Positions 1 to 9,492 of a DNA stretch of 64,000 nucleotides are shown piece after piece (positions within the stretch are counted from its first letter, which is position 1; every line of letters begins with the position of its first letter). The DNA is from Enterobacter oligotrophicus. Its GTDB lineage: Bacteria; Pseudomonadota; Gammaproteobacteria; Enterobacterales; Enterobacteriaceae. Where the stretch lies: NCBI RefSeq assembly GCF_009176645.1, contig NZ_AP019007.1, positions 3,658,001-3,722,000 on the forward strand, in the 5' to 3' direction. The position numbers and the translations under genes were made by a program. The notes under the pieces are model-generated. The model had not been told where the DNA came from and searched no databases. It worked only from the letters and a program-made list of their open reading frames with translations.

Positions 1-572
1 AGCCACTGGACGCGATGCTTTTCCATCACGTTCACAACCGCCTGCGGGTTTACGTCCATGATGGTCATCGATTTGCTGCTGTTAGCGGCTTTACTGCCTG
101 CACGCATTCTGGCGGCGATACGGCTACGAATAAACAGCGGCAGGGCGAGGAACAATTTTTGTATCCACGGCGTGTGGACTTTGGCGCGAAACGCCAGGTA
201 GCCCGTATCGTCAGTGCATAGCGTGTCACCATGCATGATCAGCACTTTGCGGCCATACAGGTCGAGCATTTGCTCTTCTGGCAGCAGCGTCATGCCGCTT
301 TCGCGGGCGTAGCGCTTACCGAGCAGGAAATCGCGGTTACCGTGGATGAAATAGCAGGGGATACCGGAATCGACCAGCGCCTTAATCGCAGTAGCGATTT
401 CGCGGTGCAGCGGGTTGGGATCGTCGTCGCCAATCCAGGCTTCGAACAGGTCGCCCAGAATATAAAGGGCATCGGCGCTTTTCGCTTCACCACGTAAAAA
501 ACGCAGAAAACCGGCGGTGATCGCCGGTTCTTCTGTCTGCAGATGCAAGTCTGCAATAAAGAGTGTCGCCAC
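1..572 (-). CDS. lpxH: UDP-2,3-diacylglucosamine diphosphatase, 3' end cut by window
   Basis: This enzyme hydrolyses UDP-2,3-diacylglucosamine to lipid X and UMP, the fourth step of lipid A synthesis, at the inner face of the inner membrane. About 190 of the usual 240 residues are visible. Metal ligands of the calcineurin-like phosphoesterase fold can be read: Asp8 and His10 (ADLH), Asp41 (LGDLFE), Asn79 (HGNRD) and His114 (MHGD). The last two ligands, near residues 195 and 197, lie beyond the window edge. The start is GTG, placed because the ADLHL motif must sit at residues 7-11, and it lies three bases after the ppiB stop, so the two genes are co-transcribed as in E. coli. Confidence 0.95.
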   Translation of the reverse strand, partial: MATLFIADLHLQTEEPAITAGFLRFLRGEAKSADALYILGDLFEAWIGDDDPNPLHREIATAIKALVDSGIPCYFIHGNRDFLLGKRYARESGMTLLPEEQMLDLYGRKVLIMHGDTLCTDDTGYLAFRAKVHTPWIQKLFLALPLFIRSRIAARMRAGSKAANSSKSMTIMDVNPQAVVNVMEKHRVQW

Positions 573-575
573 GAA

Positions 576-1070
576 TTACTCGCTGACGGTCACGCTTGTA
601 ATCACAACGTCTTCTTTAGGAACGTCCTGGTGCATACCGCTGCGGCCAGTAGAAACGGCTTTGATCTTGTCAACCACGTCCATACCTTCAACCACTTCCG
701 CGAATACGCAGTAGCCCCAACCCTGCAGGCTTTCGCCGGAGAAGTTCAGGAAGTCGTTGTCCGCCACGTTGATGAAGAACTGCGCGGTTGCGGAGTGTGG
801 GGCCTGAGTACGTGCCATCGCCAGCGTACCACGGGTGTTTTTCAGACCGTTGTTCGCTTCGTTTTTGATCGCTTCTTTGGTCTCTTTCTGGTGCATACCA
901 GGTTCGAAACCGCCGCCCTGGATCATAAAGCCGTTGATCACACGGTGGAAAATTGTGTTGTTGTAGAAACCTTCGCGGCAGTAGTCCAGGAAGTTTTTAA
1001 CTGTTTCAGGCGCTTTGTCATCAAAGGTTTTGATTACGATATCGCCATGATTAGTGTGGAAAGTAACCAT
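576..1070 (-). CDS. ppiB: Cytoplasmic peptidyl-prolyl cis-trans isomerase B (cyclophilin)
   Basis: PpiB catalyses cis-trans isomerisation of proline peptide bonds in the cytoplasm. The 164 residues are the full E. coli length and form a single cyclophilin domain without a signal peptide, which separates it from periplasmic PpiA. The active-site block [13 protein letters not shown] (residues 41-53) carries the expected Arg43, Phe48 and Gln51. It is the first gene of a ppiB-lpxH unit with a three-base gap to lpxH, and it is divergent from cysS across a 174-bp intergenic region, the same arrangement as in E. coli. Confidence 0.97.
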   Translation of the reverse strand: MVTFHTNHGDIVIKTFDDKAPETVKNFLDYCREGFYNNTIFHRVINGFMIQGGGFEPGMHQKETKEAIKNEANNGLKNTRGTLAMARTQAPHSATAQFFINVADNDFLNFSGESLQGWGYCVFAEVVEGMDVVDKIKAVSTGRSGMHQDVPKEDVVITSVTVSE

Positions 1071-1244
1071 TTTTGCATCCTGTTCCGTTATTGTGGTGCG
1101 TCGACCCCTGTTCGGGTCACATATAGGGGCTTGTTATAGCATAACCGCAGGATGCGATCACCTTGCATTGTGTGCTGCTTCGGGTTTGAATTACGGGTAG
1201 AATAGCCGGTTTTCGTCCACACACGTGTTTACATGGAATCTTCG

Positions 1245-2630
1245 ATGTTAAAAATCTTTAATACAATGACGCGCCAGAAAGAGGAATTTAAACCTATCCA
1301 TGCCGGGGAAGTCGGCATGTACGTGTGTGGTATTACGGTTTACGATCTCTGTCATATCGGCCATGGTCGTACCTTCGTTGCCTTCGACGTCGTTTCACGC
1401 TACCTGCGTTTCCTGGGGTATAGCCTGAAATACGTGCGCAACATCACCGATATCGACGACAAAATCATTAAACGCGCTAATGAAAATGGCGAAAGTTTTG
1501 TCGCGCTGGTGGATCGTATGATCGCGGAAATGCACAAGGATTTTGACGCCTTAAATATTTTGCGCCCGGACAGCGAGCCGCGCGCGACCCACCATATCCA
1601 CGAAATTATTGAGATCACGGAAAAGCTGATCGCACGCGGCCACGCTTATGTCGCCGATAATGGCGACGTGATGTTCTCTGTGCCAACCGATCCAACTTAC
1701 GGCCAGCTTTCCCGCCAGGATCTGGATCAGCTGCAGGCTGGCGCGCGCGTGGACGTGGTTGACGTGAAGCGTAACCCGATGGACTTCGTACTGTGGAAGA
1801 TGTCCAAAGAGGGCGAACCAAGCTGGCCATCCCCGTGGGGTGAAGGCCGTCCTGGCTGGCACATTGAGTGCTCAGCGATGAACTGCAAGCAGTTGGGCAA
1901 ACACTTCGATATTCACGGCGGCGGCTCGGATCTGATGTTCCCGCACCACGAAAACGAAATCGCCCAGTCAACCTGTGCGCACGGCGGCGAATACGTGAAC
2001 TACTGGATGCACTCCGGCATGGTGATGGTTGACCGCGAGAAGATGTCCAAATCTCTGGGCAACTTCTTCACCGTGCGTGACGTGCTGAAGTATTACGATG
2101 CGGAAACCGTGCGCTACTTCCTGATGTCTGGTCACTATCGCAGCCAGCTGAACTACAGCGAAGAGAACCTGAAGCAGGCACGTTCGGCGCTGGAGCGTCT
2201 GTACACCGCCCTGCGCGGCACCGACAAGTCTGTTCCTGCGGCGGGCGGCGAGGCGTTTGAAGCACGTTTCGTAGAGGTGATGAACGACGACTTCAACACG
2301 CCGGAAGCGTACTCCGTGCTGTTCGATATGGCGCGTGAAGTGAACCGCCTGAAATCTGAAGATATGGCAGCCGCCAATGCGCTGGCCTCTCACCTGCGTA
2401 AGCTCTCTTCCGTGCTCGGCCTGCTGGAGCAGGAGCCAGACGTATTCCTGCAGAGCGGTGCGCAGGCGGACGACGGTGAAGTGGCGGAGATTGAAGCGTT
2501 GATCAAGGCGCGTCTGGAAGCGCGTCAGGCGAAAGACTGGGCGGCAGCAGATGCTGCACGTAATCGTCTGACCGAGATGGGTATCATTCTGGAAGATGGC
2601 CCGCAGGGAACGACCTGGCGTCGTAAGTAA
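1245..2630 (+). CDS. cysS: Cysteinyl-tRNA synthetase
   Basis: CysS charges tRNA-Cys with cysteine in the cytoplasm. The 461-residue product has the class I signatures HIGH (37-40) and KMSKS (266-270) and the zinc ligands expected for this enzyme: Cys28, Cys209, His234 and Glu238. A longer reading from an ATG 12 bases upstream adds four residues (MESS); I chose the inner ATG because MLKIFNT is the conserved family N-terminus and gives the standard length. It is transcribed away from ppiB and followed by a REP-type palindrome. Confidence 0.97.
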   Translation: MLKIFNTMTRQKEEFKPIHAGEVGMYVCGITVYDLCHIGHGRTFVAFDVVSRYLRFLGYSLKYVRNITDIDDKIIKRANENGESFVALVDRMIAEMHKDFDALNILRPDSEPRATHHIHEIIEITEKLIARGHAYVADNGDVMFSVPTDPTYGQLSRQDLDQLQAGARVDVVDVKRNPMDFVLWKMSKEGEPSWPSPWGEGRPGWHIECSAMNCKQLGKHFDIHGGGSDLMFPHHENEIAQSTCAHGGEYVNYWMHSGMVMVDREKMSKSLGNFFTVRDVLKYYDAETVRYFLMSGHYRSQLNYSEENLKQARSALERLYTALRGTDKSVPAAGGEAFEARFVEVMNDDFNTPEAYSVLFDMAREVNRLKSEDMAAANALASHLRKLSSVLGLLEQEPDVFLQSGAQADDGEVAEIEALIKARLEARQAKDWAAADAARNRLTEMGIILEDGPQGTTWRRK

Positions 2631-2637
2631 GTCCGTA

Positions 2638-2710
2638 ATGCCCGGTGGCGCTTACGCTTACCGGGCCTACAGGTGAAAGTAGGCCGGGTAAGGCGCAGCC
2701 GCCACCCGGA
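2638..2710. repeat. REP/BIME-type palindromic repeat
   Basis: Two inverted REP-like units (GCCCGGTGGCGCTTACGCTT and, reversed, GTAGGCCGGGTAAGGCGCAG) flank a short spacer between the convergent cysS and ybcI genes. Similar units recur near 6.1, 36.6, 49.2 and 63.2 kb in this window. Confidence 0.85.
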
Positions 2711-2715
2711 TTTTT

Positions 2716-3237
2716 TTACCTTCTCTTCCACCATAACACTCCCATCAGCACCATCCCCGGCAGCCACACCCACAGCAGTTCCGAGATAATGACCTGATGC
2801 CCGTATGGCGTGGTATAGCGCGACAGCGCAAACGGCGCGACCTTGATCACCTGCCACGGCGCAAAGAACCGTTCGTCCGACCACGGCCACAGCCAGCCGA
2901 CGCCTTTTCCGCCGGTGGTAATGGAATCCAGCAAACTGTGCGACAGCAACGACACGGTTAAAAACAGCCAGCAGCGCGTCAGGCTTGCCCTGAACCATCG
3001 TCGGCCAATCAGCACGCAGAGCACCGGCACCACAAAGGCAAACAGCAGCGAATGGGTAAAACCGCGGTGGCCGAAAATATTGCCGTAGGCGACGCCGAAC
3101 TTAAACGCCAGCACGTCGGCGTCGGGCAGCATGGCGAGGACGATACCGGCAAACAACAGGCGGGGAGGGATCGTTTTACGTCCCAGACCTAAGCCCAGGC
3201 ACAGCGGAACAGCAGCGTGAGTGATAACGGTAGGCAT
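2716..3237 (-). CDS. ybcI: Inner-membrane metal-dependent hydrolase, YbcI/YdjM (DUF457) family
   Basis: A 173-residue membrane protein that I recognise as YbcI of E. coli, in the same place next to cysS. The DUF457 family has conserved His/Asp clusters; seen here are HAAVPL near the N-terminus, PDADVL, FGHRGFTHS and LSHSLLDS, which are the likely metal ligands, set between about four hydrophobic segments. Its substrate is unknown. The open frame extends six codons further upstream, but MPTVITH is the conserved N-terminus. In E. coli the next backbone gene is ybcJ; here a PTS permease and regulator are inserted between them. Confidence 0.88.
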   Translation of the reverse strand: MPTVITHAAVPLCLGLGLGRKTIPPRLLFAGIVLAMLPDADVLAFKFGVAYGNIFGHRGFTHSLLFAFVVPVLCVLIGRRWFRASLTRCWLFLTVSLLSHSLLDSITTGGKGVGWLWPWSDERFFAPWQVIKVAPFALSRYTTPYGHQVIISELLWVWLPGMVLMGVLWWKRR

Positions 3238-3309
3238 TGTAATTATCCATGGCAAATCATGGAAATATAGCAGCGAAAACGCGCTTGCAGACCTGGGCTA
3301 AATTCTGAT

Positions 3310-4326
3310 TTACGCCGACTCTCGCGCGATAAGCTGCCCGGAAAGCGTGATACGCTGCGTTTGCAGGTCCGGCTCTTTCAGCTTGCGGATCATCAGGCCT
3401 GCGGCCTGACGCCCCGTCTCTTCGCTGGTAGAGGAGACGTAGGTGAACGACGGTGAAGTGAGGTTGACGTGCAGCATATCTTCAAAGCCGACGAGTGCGA
3501 CCTGCTGGGTTAAGAACACATCTTTCCCCACGGTACGCCCCACCTGGTGAATGCCGGATATCGAGCCGATCATCGCATCCGGTGAATGACACAGCAGGGC
3601 GGTGATGGTGTTGTTCTTCTCAAGTAACTGGCGAGTGACCATCGCCGCTGCCTGCGTGTCATCGCTACAGGCAGGAGAGTATTCTTCACGCCAGACCAGC
3701 CCGTTTTGCGTCATCGCGCTGCGAAAACCGAGCAGGCGCTGCTCGCGGATAAGGCAGCCCTCGCGCCCGCCAATGTAGGCGATCGTGCGGTGTCCACGCT
3801 CGATAAGATAGCGCGCGGCAAGGTTTGCCGCCTGGCGGTTATCGCGCATCACCAGATTGCATTTTTCATCCAGCAGAGACTGCGAGACCACCACCAGCGG
3901 CAGCGGACACTGGCGGATTTGCTCCGGCAGGGCAGACGTGCAGGTATCGGAGGCGAGATAAATCACGCCTGCAACACCCTGCTGTTTGAACGACAGCAGA
4001 CAACGTTCCAGATGCTCACGATCGTTCAGCGGCTGGCCGAGGAAAACCATATAACCCTGCTTCTCCAGCTCCTGAACGATGCTCGCCATCACCTTGATGG
4101 AAAAGCTGTCGCTGAAGTCACGCAGGATCAGACCGATCAGGTTAGAGGTGTTGGCGCGAAGGTTGGCAGCGGCGACGTTATGAACATAGCCAAGCGTCGT
4201 GATGGCGGCGTTGACCTTCCCGATCGTCGCCTCTGAGATTTTCCCTTTCTGGCGTAGCACCAGCGAGACGGTAGAGACCGAAACGCCCGCGTGCTTTGCG
4301 ACATCAATAATGCTGACTTTCTTCAA
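3310..4326 (-). CDS. LacI/GalR-family repressor, MalI-like
   Basis: A 338-residue repressor: N-terminal LacI helix-turn-helix (SIIDVAKHAGVSVSTVSLVL, residues 5-24) followed by a periplasmic-binding-protein-like sensor domain to the C-terminus. The helix-turn-helix and first third resemble MalI of E. coli, which controls the malXY PTS genes. It lies 84 bp downstream of, and in the same direction as, the PTS permease gene, so it is probably co-transcribed with its target. The palindrome upstream of the PTS gene is the likely operator. The inducer is unknown; a PTS sugar or its phosphate is the obvious guess. It is not MalI itself, since sequence and gene order differ from the malI-malXY arrangement. 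Confidence 0.85.
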   Translation of the reverse strand: MKKVSIIDVAKHAGVSVSTVSLVLRQKGKISEATIGKVNAAITTLGYVHNVAAANLRANTSNLIGLILRDFSDSFSIKVMASIVQELEKQGYMVFLGQPLNDREHLERCLLSFKQQGVAGVIYLASDTCTSALPEQIRQCPLPLVVVSQSLLDEKCNLVMRDNRQAANLAARYLIERGHRTIAYIGGREGCLIREQRLLGFRSAMTQNGLVWREEYSPACSDDTQAAAMVTRQLLEKNNTITALLCHSPDAMIGSISGIHQVGRTVGKDVFLTQQVALVGFEDMLHVNLTSPSFTYVSSTSEETGRQAAGLMIRKLKEPDLQTQRITLSGQLIARESA

Positions 4327-4410
4327 AACCGCTCCCTGAAATTTACCGATTATCAGCCAGATATGACAGCGTCTCCCAGCGTACAGGAGACGTGTCGTTC
4401 AGGCATCTTA

Positions 4411-5910
4411 TTATTTGCCGATCATGGTGGACATGGTCTGGGCGATAAACTGTGCTCTGGCACCGAAAATCACCTGAATACCGGTGTCGCCAACGAACAC
4501 CACGCCGCGCGCGCCGAGTCCGTTCAGGCCGTCTTTATCCACCGCATCGCTCTTCGCCACTTCCAGACGCAGACGAGTGATGCAGGAGCCCACAGAATCG
4601 ATATTCTGCGCGCCGCCCAGCAGGCTGATGATTTCGGTGGCGAGTTCGGAGTCTGATTTATCGTTCGCACTGGCGGTCACTTCGGTACGGCCCGGCGTTT
4701 TCACGTCGAAGCGACGGATCACAAAGCGGAAGGTGAAGTAGTAAATCAGGCCCATCGGAATGCCGATGATAATGGCGTTCAGGAAATTGGTCTGGTAGCC
4801 GTTAAACGATGGCAAAATCCCGAAAGACAGATAGTCGATAAAGCCTGCCGAGAAGGACTTGGCAATATGTGCATGCATGAGATACATGGTCATATACGCC
4901 AGGCCCGCCATGATGGCGTTAAAGATATACAGAATCGGTGCCACGAAGATAAAGGTGAACTCTACCGGTTCCGTAATACCCGTCAGGAAGCAGGTGAGGG
5001 CGGCAGAGAACAAAATACCGGCTGCGATTTTCTTATTCTTCGTGTGCGCTTCGTGATACATCGCCAGACATGCCGCAGGCAGCGCGAACAGCATCAGCGG
5101 GAATTCACCCTGCATGAACTTACCGGCGTTCTGGTAGGTGTCGCTGCTGAAGGATTTCACCCCTTCTTCCAGCATCTTGAACCAGATGGTCTGGTCGCCG
5201 TGGATCACCTGGCCTGCCTGGGTGGTGTAATCCCCGAACGAATACCAGAAAGACGGATACCAGATATGGTGCAGGCCGAGTGGGATCAGCGCGCGTTCCA
5301 CCAGACCGAAAATAAAGGTCGAGGCTGCCTGGTTATCGCCGTTCACCACCACGGAAAGGGCATCGATGCCGGACTGGATATGCTGCCAGACATACGGCAG
5401 CAGCAGGCCGAGCAGGAACGACAGAAACGCGGTCGCAATCGCCACAAAACGCTTGCCGGAGAAGAAGCCGAGGAACTCCGGCAACTGCATGGTGTGGAAG
5501 CGGTTATAGCACCAGGCCGCGAGAATACCGCAGATCAGGCCGCCAAAAACGCCCATCTGCAGCGTCGGGATGCCGACGACCATGGCGTATTTCCCGCCCT
5601 GAGAGGCCATTTCCGGCGTGATGCTCAGCACGGTGCTGATGGTGATGTTAGTGACAAACACCGAGACTGCCGCAGAAAGCGCCGCAATGCCCGATTCTGA
5701 CGCCAGGCCGACAGCAGAGCCGATGGCGAACAGCATTGGCAGGTTATCAAAGATAACGCCGCCTGCGTTCATCATTAACGGCAGGTGGAACTTATCGCCG
5801 AAGGCCAGCAGCAGGCCCGCAGCGGGAAGCAGTGAAATTGGCAGCATCAAGGCGCGACCAATCATCGATAACTTAGACAGCGATTTAACAAACCCTGATA
5901 TCAGACTCAT
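4411..5910 (-). CDS. PTS permease, glucose family, EIICB
   Basis: A sugar-phosphorylating inner-membrane permease of 499 residues with EIIC then EIIB. The EIIC part (about 1-395) has roughly ten hydrophobic segments and the family motif GITEPVEFTF, part of the sugar site. The EIIB part (about 425-499) contains the phosphorylated cysteine in GSCITRLR at Cys443. There is no fused EIIA, so phosphate must come from a separate EIIA such as Crr. It resembles the glucose/N-acetylglucosamine/maltose group; the exact sugar cannot be told. No hydrolase or kinase gene accompanies it, only the MalI-like repressor downstream. The cassette separates ybcI from ybcJ, which are close neighbours in E. coli. 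Confidence 0.87.
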   Translation of the reverse strand: MSLISGFVKSLSKLSMIGRALMLPISLLPAAGLLLAFGDKFHLPLMMNAGGVIFDNLPMLFAIGSAVGLASESGIAALSAAVSVFVTNITISTVLSITPEMASQGGKYAMVVGIPTLQMGVFGGLICGILAAWCYNRFHTMQLPEFLGFFSGKRFVAIATAFLSFLLGLLLPYVWQHIQSGIDALSVVVNGDNQAASTFIFGLVERALIPLGLHHIWYPSFWYSFGDYTTQAGQVIHGDQTIWFKMLEEGVKSFSSDTYQNAGKFMQGEFPLMLFALPAACLAMYHEAHTKNKKIAAGILFSAALTCFLTGITEPVEFTFIFVAPILYIFNAIMAGLAYMTMYLMHAHIAKSFSAGFIDYLSFGILPSFNGYQTNFLNAIIIGIPMGLIYYFTFRFVIRRFDVKTPGRTEVTASANDKSDSELATEIISLLGGAQNIDSVGSCITRLRLEVAKSDAVDKDGLNGLGARGVVFVGDTGIQVIFGARAQFIAQTMSTMIGK

Positions 5911-5956
5911 GCTGATTTCCCCCGAGCGAGAAGCGCTTTTTTGGCGCTGTTATTGT

Positions 5957-5986
5957 AAGTAGAACGTTTTAGTAGAACGTTCTACT
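5957..5986. promoter_or_regulatory. Tandem LacI-type operator upstream of the PTS gene
   Basis: A perfect 16-bp palindrome AGTAGAACGTTCTACT (5971-5986) with the central CG typical of LacI/GalR operators is preceded directly by a near copy of its left part, AAGTAGAACGTTTT (5957-5970). They lie 47-76 bp upstream of the PTS start codon. The neighbouring MalI-like repressor is the natural candidate ligand. Confidence 0.65.
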
Positions 5987-6108
5987 TATCGTGGGGAAAG
6001 CATGAAATTCGCGCAACTTAATTTTCACATTTCAACAGATGAAATAATGATTATTTGAAGTTGATCGATAATTAACCGTGATGGGGGTGGGGGGATTTGA
6101 GAAGAATT

Positions 6109-6176
6109 GCCGGGTGGCGCTGCGCTTACCCGACCTACAAAACCCGTAGGCCCGGTAAGCGCAGCGCCACCGGGCA
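6109..6176. repeat. REP/BIME-type palindromic repeat
   Basis: Two REP-like arms in opposite orientation (GCCGGGTGGCGCTGCGCTTA and GTAAGCGCAGCGCCACCGGG) form a long imperfect hairpin just past the ybcJ stop. It may stabilise the folD-ybcJ message. Confidence 0.85.
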
Positions 6177-6185
6177 ACAAACGGC

Positions 6186-6398
6186 TCAGGCCGTAACCGT
6201 AACGCTCTGCCCTTCAAAGCTCACGGTCTGGCCCGCGACAATCTTGCAGCGCTTGCGGGTTTCCACCACGCCGTCGACCGTCACCAGACCGTCGGCGATA
6301 ACAATTTTCGCCTGCGCACCGCTTTCGCTCCAGCCTTCCAGCTTCAGCAGATCGCACAGCTCAACGTGCGGGTGTTTACCTAATGAAAATGTGGACAT
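6186..6398 (-). CDS. ybcJ: S4-like RNA-binding protein YbcJ
   Basis: A 70-residue protein matching YbcJ of E. coli in length and most residues. The S4-type RNA-binding fold is seen in GWSESGAQAKIVI, VDGVVETRKRCKI and the C-terminal strand VSFEGQSVTV. A role in RNA or ribosome metabolism is inferred from the fold only. The longer open frame adds ten residues before MSTFSLGKH; I chose the inner ATG because it gives the family length and begins one base after the folD stop, which implies translational coupling. Confidence 0.92.
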   Translation of the reverse strand: MSTFSLGKHPHVELCDLLKLEGWSESGAQAKIVIADGLVTVDGVVETRKRCKIVAGQTVSFEGQSVTVTA

Positions 6399-6399
6399 C

Positions 6400-7266
6400 T
6401 TATGCTTCCTCCGGGTCGTGGTACTCAACGCACGCCTGATAGGTGTTCTGAATCAATGTAGCGACGGTCATCGGGCCTACGCCGCCCGGTACCGGAGTGA
6501 TATACGACGCTCGCGCGGCGGCATCGTCAAACACGACATCGCCAACAACCTTGCCGTTTTCCAGTCGGTTAATACCGACATCCACGACAATCGCGCCCTC
6601 TTTAATCCACTCGCCCGGAATAAAGCCCGGTTTACCGACTGCCACGATCAGCAGGTCGGCGTTCTCAACGTGATGACGCAGGTTTTTCGTAAAGCGGTGG
6701 GTCACGGTGGTGGTGCAGCCCGCCAGCAGCAGCTCCATGCTCATCGGGCGGCCGACGATGTTGGAGGCTCCAATCACCACCGCATTCAGGCCGTAGGTGT
6801 CGATGTTATAGCGCTCCAGCAGCGTCACGATGCCGCGTGGTGTGCACGGGCGCAGACGCGGCGCGCGCTGGCACAGGCGGCCCACGTTGTATGGGTGGAA
6901 ACCGTCGACGTCTTTATCTGGTGCGATACGCTCCAGTACCTTCACGTTGTCGATGCCCGCTGGCAGCGGCAACTGAACCAGAATACCGTCGATCTCGTTA
7001 TCGGCATTCAGAGTGTCAATAAGTTCCAGCAGTTCCGCTTCGCTGGTGGTTTCTGGCAAATCGTAAGAGCGGGAGACGAATCCTACCTCTTCACACGCTT
7101 TTCGTTTGCTGCCGACATAAATCTGTGATGCCGGGTTGCTGCCAACCAGCACAACAGCTAACCCTGGAGCGCGAAATCCAGCCGCAGTACGCGCTTTCAC
7201 TTTTCCCGCGATCTCAGAGCGCACCTGCTGCGCAATCGTTTTACCGTCAATAATCTTTGCTGCCAT
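6400..7266 (-). CDS. folD: Methylene-tetrahydrofolate dehydrogenase / cyclohydrolase
   Basis: FolD converts 5,10-methylene-THF to 10-formyl-THF in two steps (NADP dehydrogenase and cyclohydrolase) in cytoplasmic one-carbon metabolism. The 288-residue product has the standard length. The catalytic Tyr50 and Lys54 lie in [13 protein letters not shown], the conserved ILVQLPLP block supplies the active-site glutamine, and [13 protein letters not shown] is the dinucleotide-binding loop. Its 3' end abuts ybcJ. As in E. coli and Salmonella, a fimbrial operon lies beyond it, transcribed away. Confidence 0.97.
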   Translation of the reverse strand: MAAKIIDGKTIAQQVRSEIAGKVKARTAAGFRAPGLAVVLVGSNPASQIYVGSKRKACEEVGFVSRSYDLPETTSEAELLELIDTLNADNEIDGILVQLPLPAGIDNVKVLERIAPDKDVDGFHPYNVGRLCQRAPRLRPCTPRGIVTLLERYNIDTYGLNAVVIGASNIVGRPMSMELLLAGCTTTVTHRFTKNLRHHVENADLLIVAVGKPGFIPGEWIKEGAIVVDVGINRLENGKVVGDVVFDDAAARASYITPVPGGVGPMTVATLIQNTYQACVEYHDPEEA

Positions 7267-7575
7267 CAGAGAGAGGATTCCGTCTGTAACGTTTAAAAGG
7301 GGGGATGCCCTGTATTTTGTCAGAAGCGAGCGCCGCTGTCAGTCACCCTTTGCGAGAATTCCACAGCAGGCCGCAAAAACCTTTCTTAAGGCATGGTCAA
7401 TTTCCTAGCCGGAATTAGGATGTCGCCTGGTGAAATGGCAGTGTTTTGACATATTTAAAAAACACATCCTGCGCTACTTTGTCTCCTCCGAAATAAGCCT
7501 TCAATTACTTAATTGAACATATTTCTTATTCCCGAACGTCGCGGGAAGGGTTATTTATATTTTAAAGGAATAGAC
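7267..7575. promoter_or_regulatory. folD-fimA divergent intergenic region
   Basis: About 310 bp between two divergently transcribed genes must hold the folD and fimA promoters. A TTGACA at 7446-7451 is the best -35 element seen, but no well-spaced -10 follows it. I found no invertible-element inverted repeats and no fimB/fimE recombinase gene, which fits the Salmonella-type FimZ/FimY control scheme rather than E. coli phase switching. Confidence 0.5.
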
Positions 7576-8139
7576 ATGAAACTCAGCAACATTGCTTCTA
7601 CTGTTATTGCTACACTGGCCCTGGTCGCGGGTGCCGCTCACGCAGAAGATACCACCACTCCGGTTTCCGTAAATGGCGGTACTGTGCATTTTAAAGGTGA
7701 ATTAGTGAATGCCGCATGTTCAGTCAATACTGATTCTTCTGAACAGACGGTTAAACTCGGTCAATACCGTACTGCGAAATTCACCAAAGTGGGTGACACG
7801 ACTTCAAATATTCCATTCACCATCGAACTGAACGATTGCGATCCGCTGGTGGCGAAAACTGCCGCAGTTGCCTTTACCGGTCAGATTGACGCGACCGATA
7901 AAACCCTGCTGGCCGTCACCTCCGGTAGCAACGATAACACCGCGAAAGGCGTGGGTATCGAGATCCTCGACAGCAAATCCACCACTCTGACCCCAGATGG
8001 TGCGACCTTCTCTGCGGCGCAGAACCTGATTGAAGGGACCAACACCCTGAACTTCACCGCGCGCTACAAAGCCACGGCGGCTACCACCGAGCCAGGCCAG
8101 GCGAACGCGGACGCTACCTTCGTAATGAAATACGAATAA
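7576..8139 (+). CDS. fimA: Type 1 fimbrial major subunit
   Basis: The 187-residue pilin is closest, from memory, to FimA of Salmonella. A signal peptide ends at AGAAHA (about residue 22). The mature part has the pilin pattern: donor-strand N-terminus, a disulfide pair (Cys in VNAACSV and in NDCDP), the GQYRT segment, and the C-terminal beta-zipper [10 protein letters not shown] recognised by the chaperone. A longer frame starts 63 bases upstream, but the inner ATG has a good ribosome site (AAAGGA, 7564-7569) and is directly followed by the signal peptide. It opens the fim operon. Confidence 0.95.
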   Translation: MKLSNIASTVIATLALVAGAAHAEDTTTPVSVNGGTVHFKGELVNAACSVNTDSSEQTVKLGQYRTAKFTKVGDTTSNIPFTIELNDCDPLVAKTAAVAFTGQIDATDKTLLAVTSGSNDNTAKGVGIEILDSKSTTLTPDGATFSAAQNLIEGTNTLNFTARYKATAATTEPGQANADATFVMKYE

Positions 8140-8208
8140 TTTTTCTGCACAGGGACGTTTATGGCCTCAGGGAAGAGGTCTTTTAAACGAAAACGCCGGG
8201 AACGAAGG

Positions 8209-8751
8209 ATGACAAGGATTGGGATAGCGCTGTTAGCCCTTGCGATTGCTCACCAGACCCTCGCGCATACCGTGGTAATTGATGGCGGGAAAGTTCACCT
8301 CAGAGGTGAGCTGGTCAACGGTGGCTGCGCCGTGGCACCTGACAGCCAGAATATGCGTATTGATATGGGGCAGTACCGCACAAATGCATTTTCCGGTGTG
8401 GGGAGCTTTTCAACGGTGAATGTGCCTTTCACCGTTCGGCTGCTTGACTGCAGCGTGGACGTCTCGCGCACCGTGGGGATTCAGTTCCAGGGGGTAACGC
8501 CTGCCGAAGATCCGCAGGTCTTTCTGGCGACATCGCGGCCAGGCGAAACGCCTGTCAGCAGCGGCGTTGGGCTGGCTCTTTTTGACGAACAACAACGCCA
8601 GATTATTCCAAATGCGACGGCGGTCAGCTGGTTGCCCATTAATTCCAGCGAGCTGGCGTTTCATTTCAGCGCCCGTTATCGGGCTATTTCCGAACAGCTC
8701 GTGCCAGGCAATATTCAGTCAGATGTCTGGTTTACGTTGATTTATCCCTGA
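8209..8751 (+). CDS. fimI: Fimbrial protein FimI
   Basis: A pilin-like exported protein of 180 residues resembling FimI of Salmonella, with the pattern [22 protein letters not shown] and a C-terminal zipper [10 protein letters not shown]. In other enterobacteria FimI is needed for assembly and has been proposed to anchor or end the rod. The start is uncertain: an upstream ATG at 8161 has its own plausible ribosome site (AGGGA) but would add sixteen very basic residues before the signal peptide; the inner ATG, preceded by GGGAA, gives a normal signal peptide and family length. Confidence 0.88.
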   Translation: MTRIGIALLALAIAHQTLAHTVVIDGGKVHLRGELVNGGCAVAPDSQNMRIDMGQYRTNAFSGVGSFSTVNVPFTVRLLDCSVDVSRTVGIQFQGVTPAEDPQVFLATSRPGETPVSSGVGLALFDEQQRQIIPNATAVSWLPINSSELAFHFSARYRAISEQLVPGNIQSDVWFTLIYP

Positions 8752-8785
8752 CGCCTGCGAACACATTATTAAAGGTACGGTTGTG

Positions 8786-9478
8786 ATGAACACCCTAATT
8801 AAACCTGGACTGATCTTTTCACTTATTTTGATGATGGTGTCTGTTTCCGCGAACGCCTCCGGGGGGATTGCCCTGGGCGCGACGCGCGTTATTTATCCGG
8901 CGGATGCCAAACAGACGTCGCTGGCGATCACCAACAGCAATAAACAAGAGCGCTATTTAATCAACGCGTGGATTGAAAATGCCAGCGGCCAGAAAGAAAA
9001 AACCTTTGCCGTGACGCCGCCGCTGTTTGTCAGCGAGCCGGACAGCGAAAACACGTTGCGCATTATTTACGCAGGCCCGCCGCTGCCAGCCGACCGCGAA
9101 TCGCTTTTCTACATGAACGTGAAGGCAATCCCGTCGGTAAGTAAATCACACCAGGACGGCAACAATGTCCTGCAACTGGCAATCTTATCGCGCATCAAAC
9201 TGTTTGTTCGCCCGACGAACCTTGCTATGCCGCCGGAAGAGGCGCTTTCTCAGCTGCGCTTTGAGCGGGTCGGGAATCATCTCAAGGTGAGCAATGCCTC
9301 GCCGTATTACGTCACCCTGGTCAACCTGACGCTCGGCGGCAAGACGCTAAACAACCTGATGGTCGCCCCGAAAAACTCGGCGCAGCAGGTATTGCCTGCC
9401 GCAGCAGGGGGCACGCTCTCCTGGCAGAGCGTGAACGATTACGGTGCCATCACACCGGCGCGTAGTGTCAACCTGTGA
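8786..9478 (+). CDS. fimC: Periplasmic fimbrial chaperone
   Basis: FimC caps pilin subunits in the periplasm and hands them to the usher. The 230-residue protein has a signal peptide (cleavage near SANA) and the two immunoglobulin-like domains of PapD-type chaperones: [10 protein letters not shown] with the subunit-anchoring Arg, then NLLQ-like strand [18 protein letters not shown] bearing the conserved lysine/arginine signature. A GTG one codon earlier is an alternative start. Its stop overlaps a possible GTG start of fimD by four bases, so translation is probably coupled. Confidence 0.95.
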   Translation: MNTLIKPGLIFSLILMMVSVSANASGGIALGATRVIYPADAKQTSLAITNSNKQERYLINAWIENASGQKEKTFAVTPPLFVSEPDSENTLRIIYAGPPLPADRESLFYMNVKAIPSVSKSHQDGNNVLQLAILSRIKLFVRPTNLAMPPEEALSQLRFERVGNHLKVSNASPYYVTLVNLTLGGKTLNNLMVAPKNSAQQVLPAAAGGTLSWQSVNDYGAITPARSVNL

Positions 9479-9492
9479 GCAGAGTCAGGGCG

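Noticed and set aside
7267..7575. Invertible fimS-type promoter element
   Set aside because: No inverted-repeat pair of the expected kind and no fimB/fimE gene; regulators are FimZ and FimY instead.
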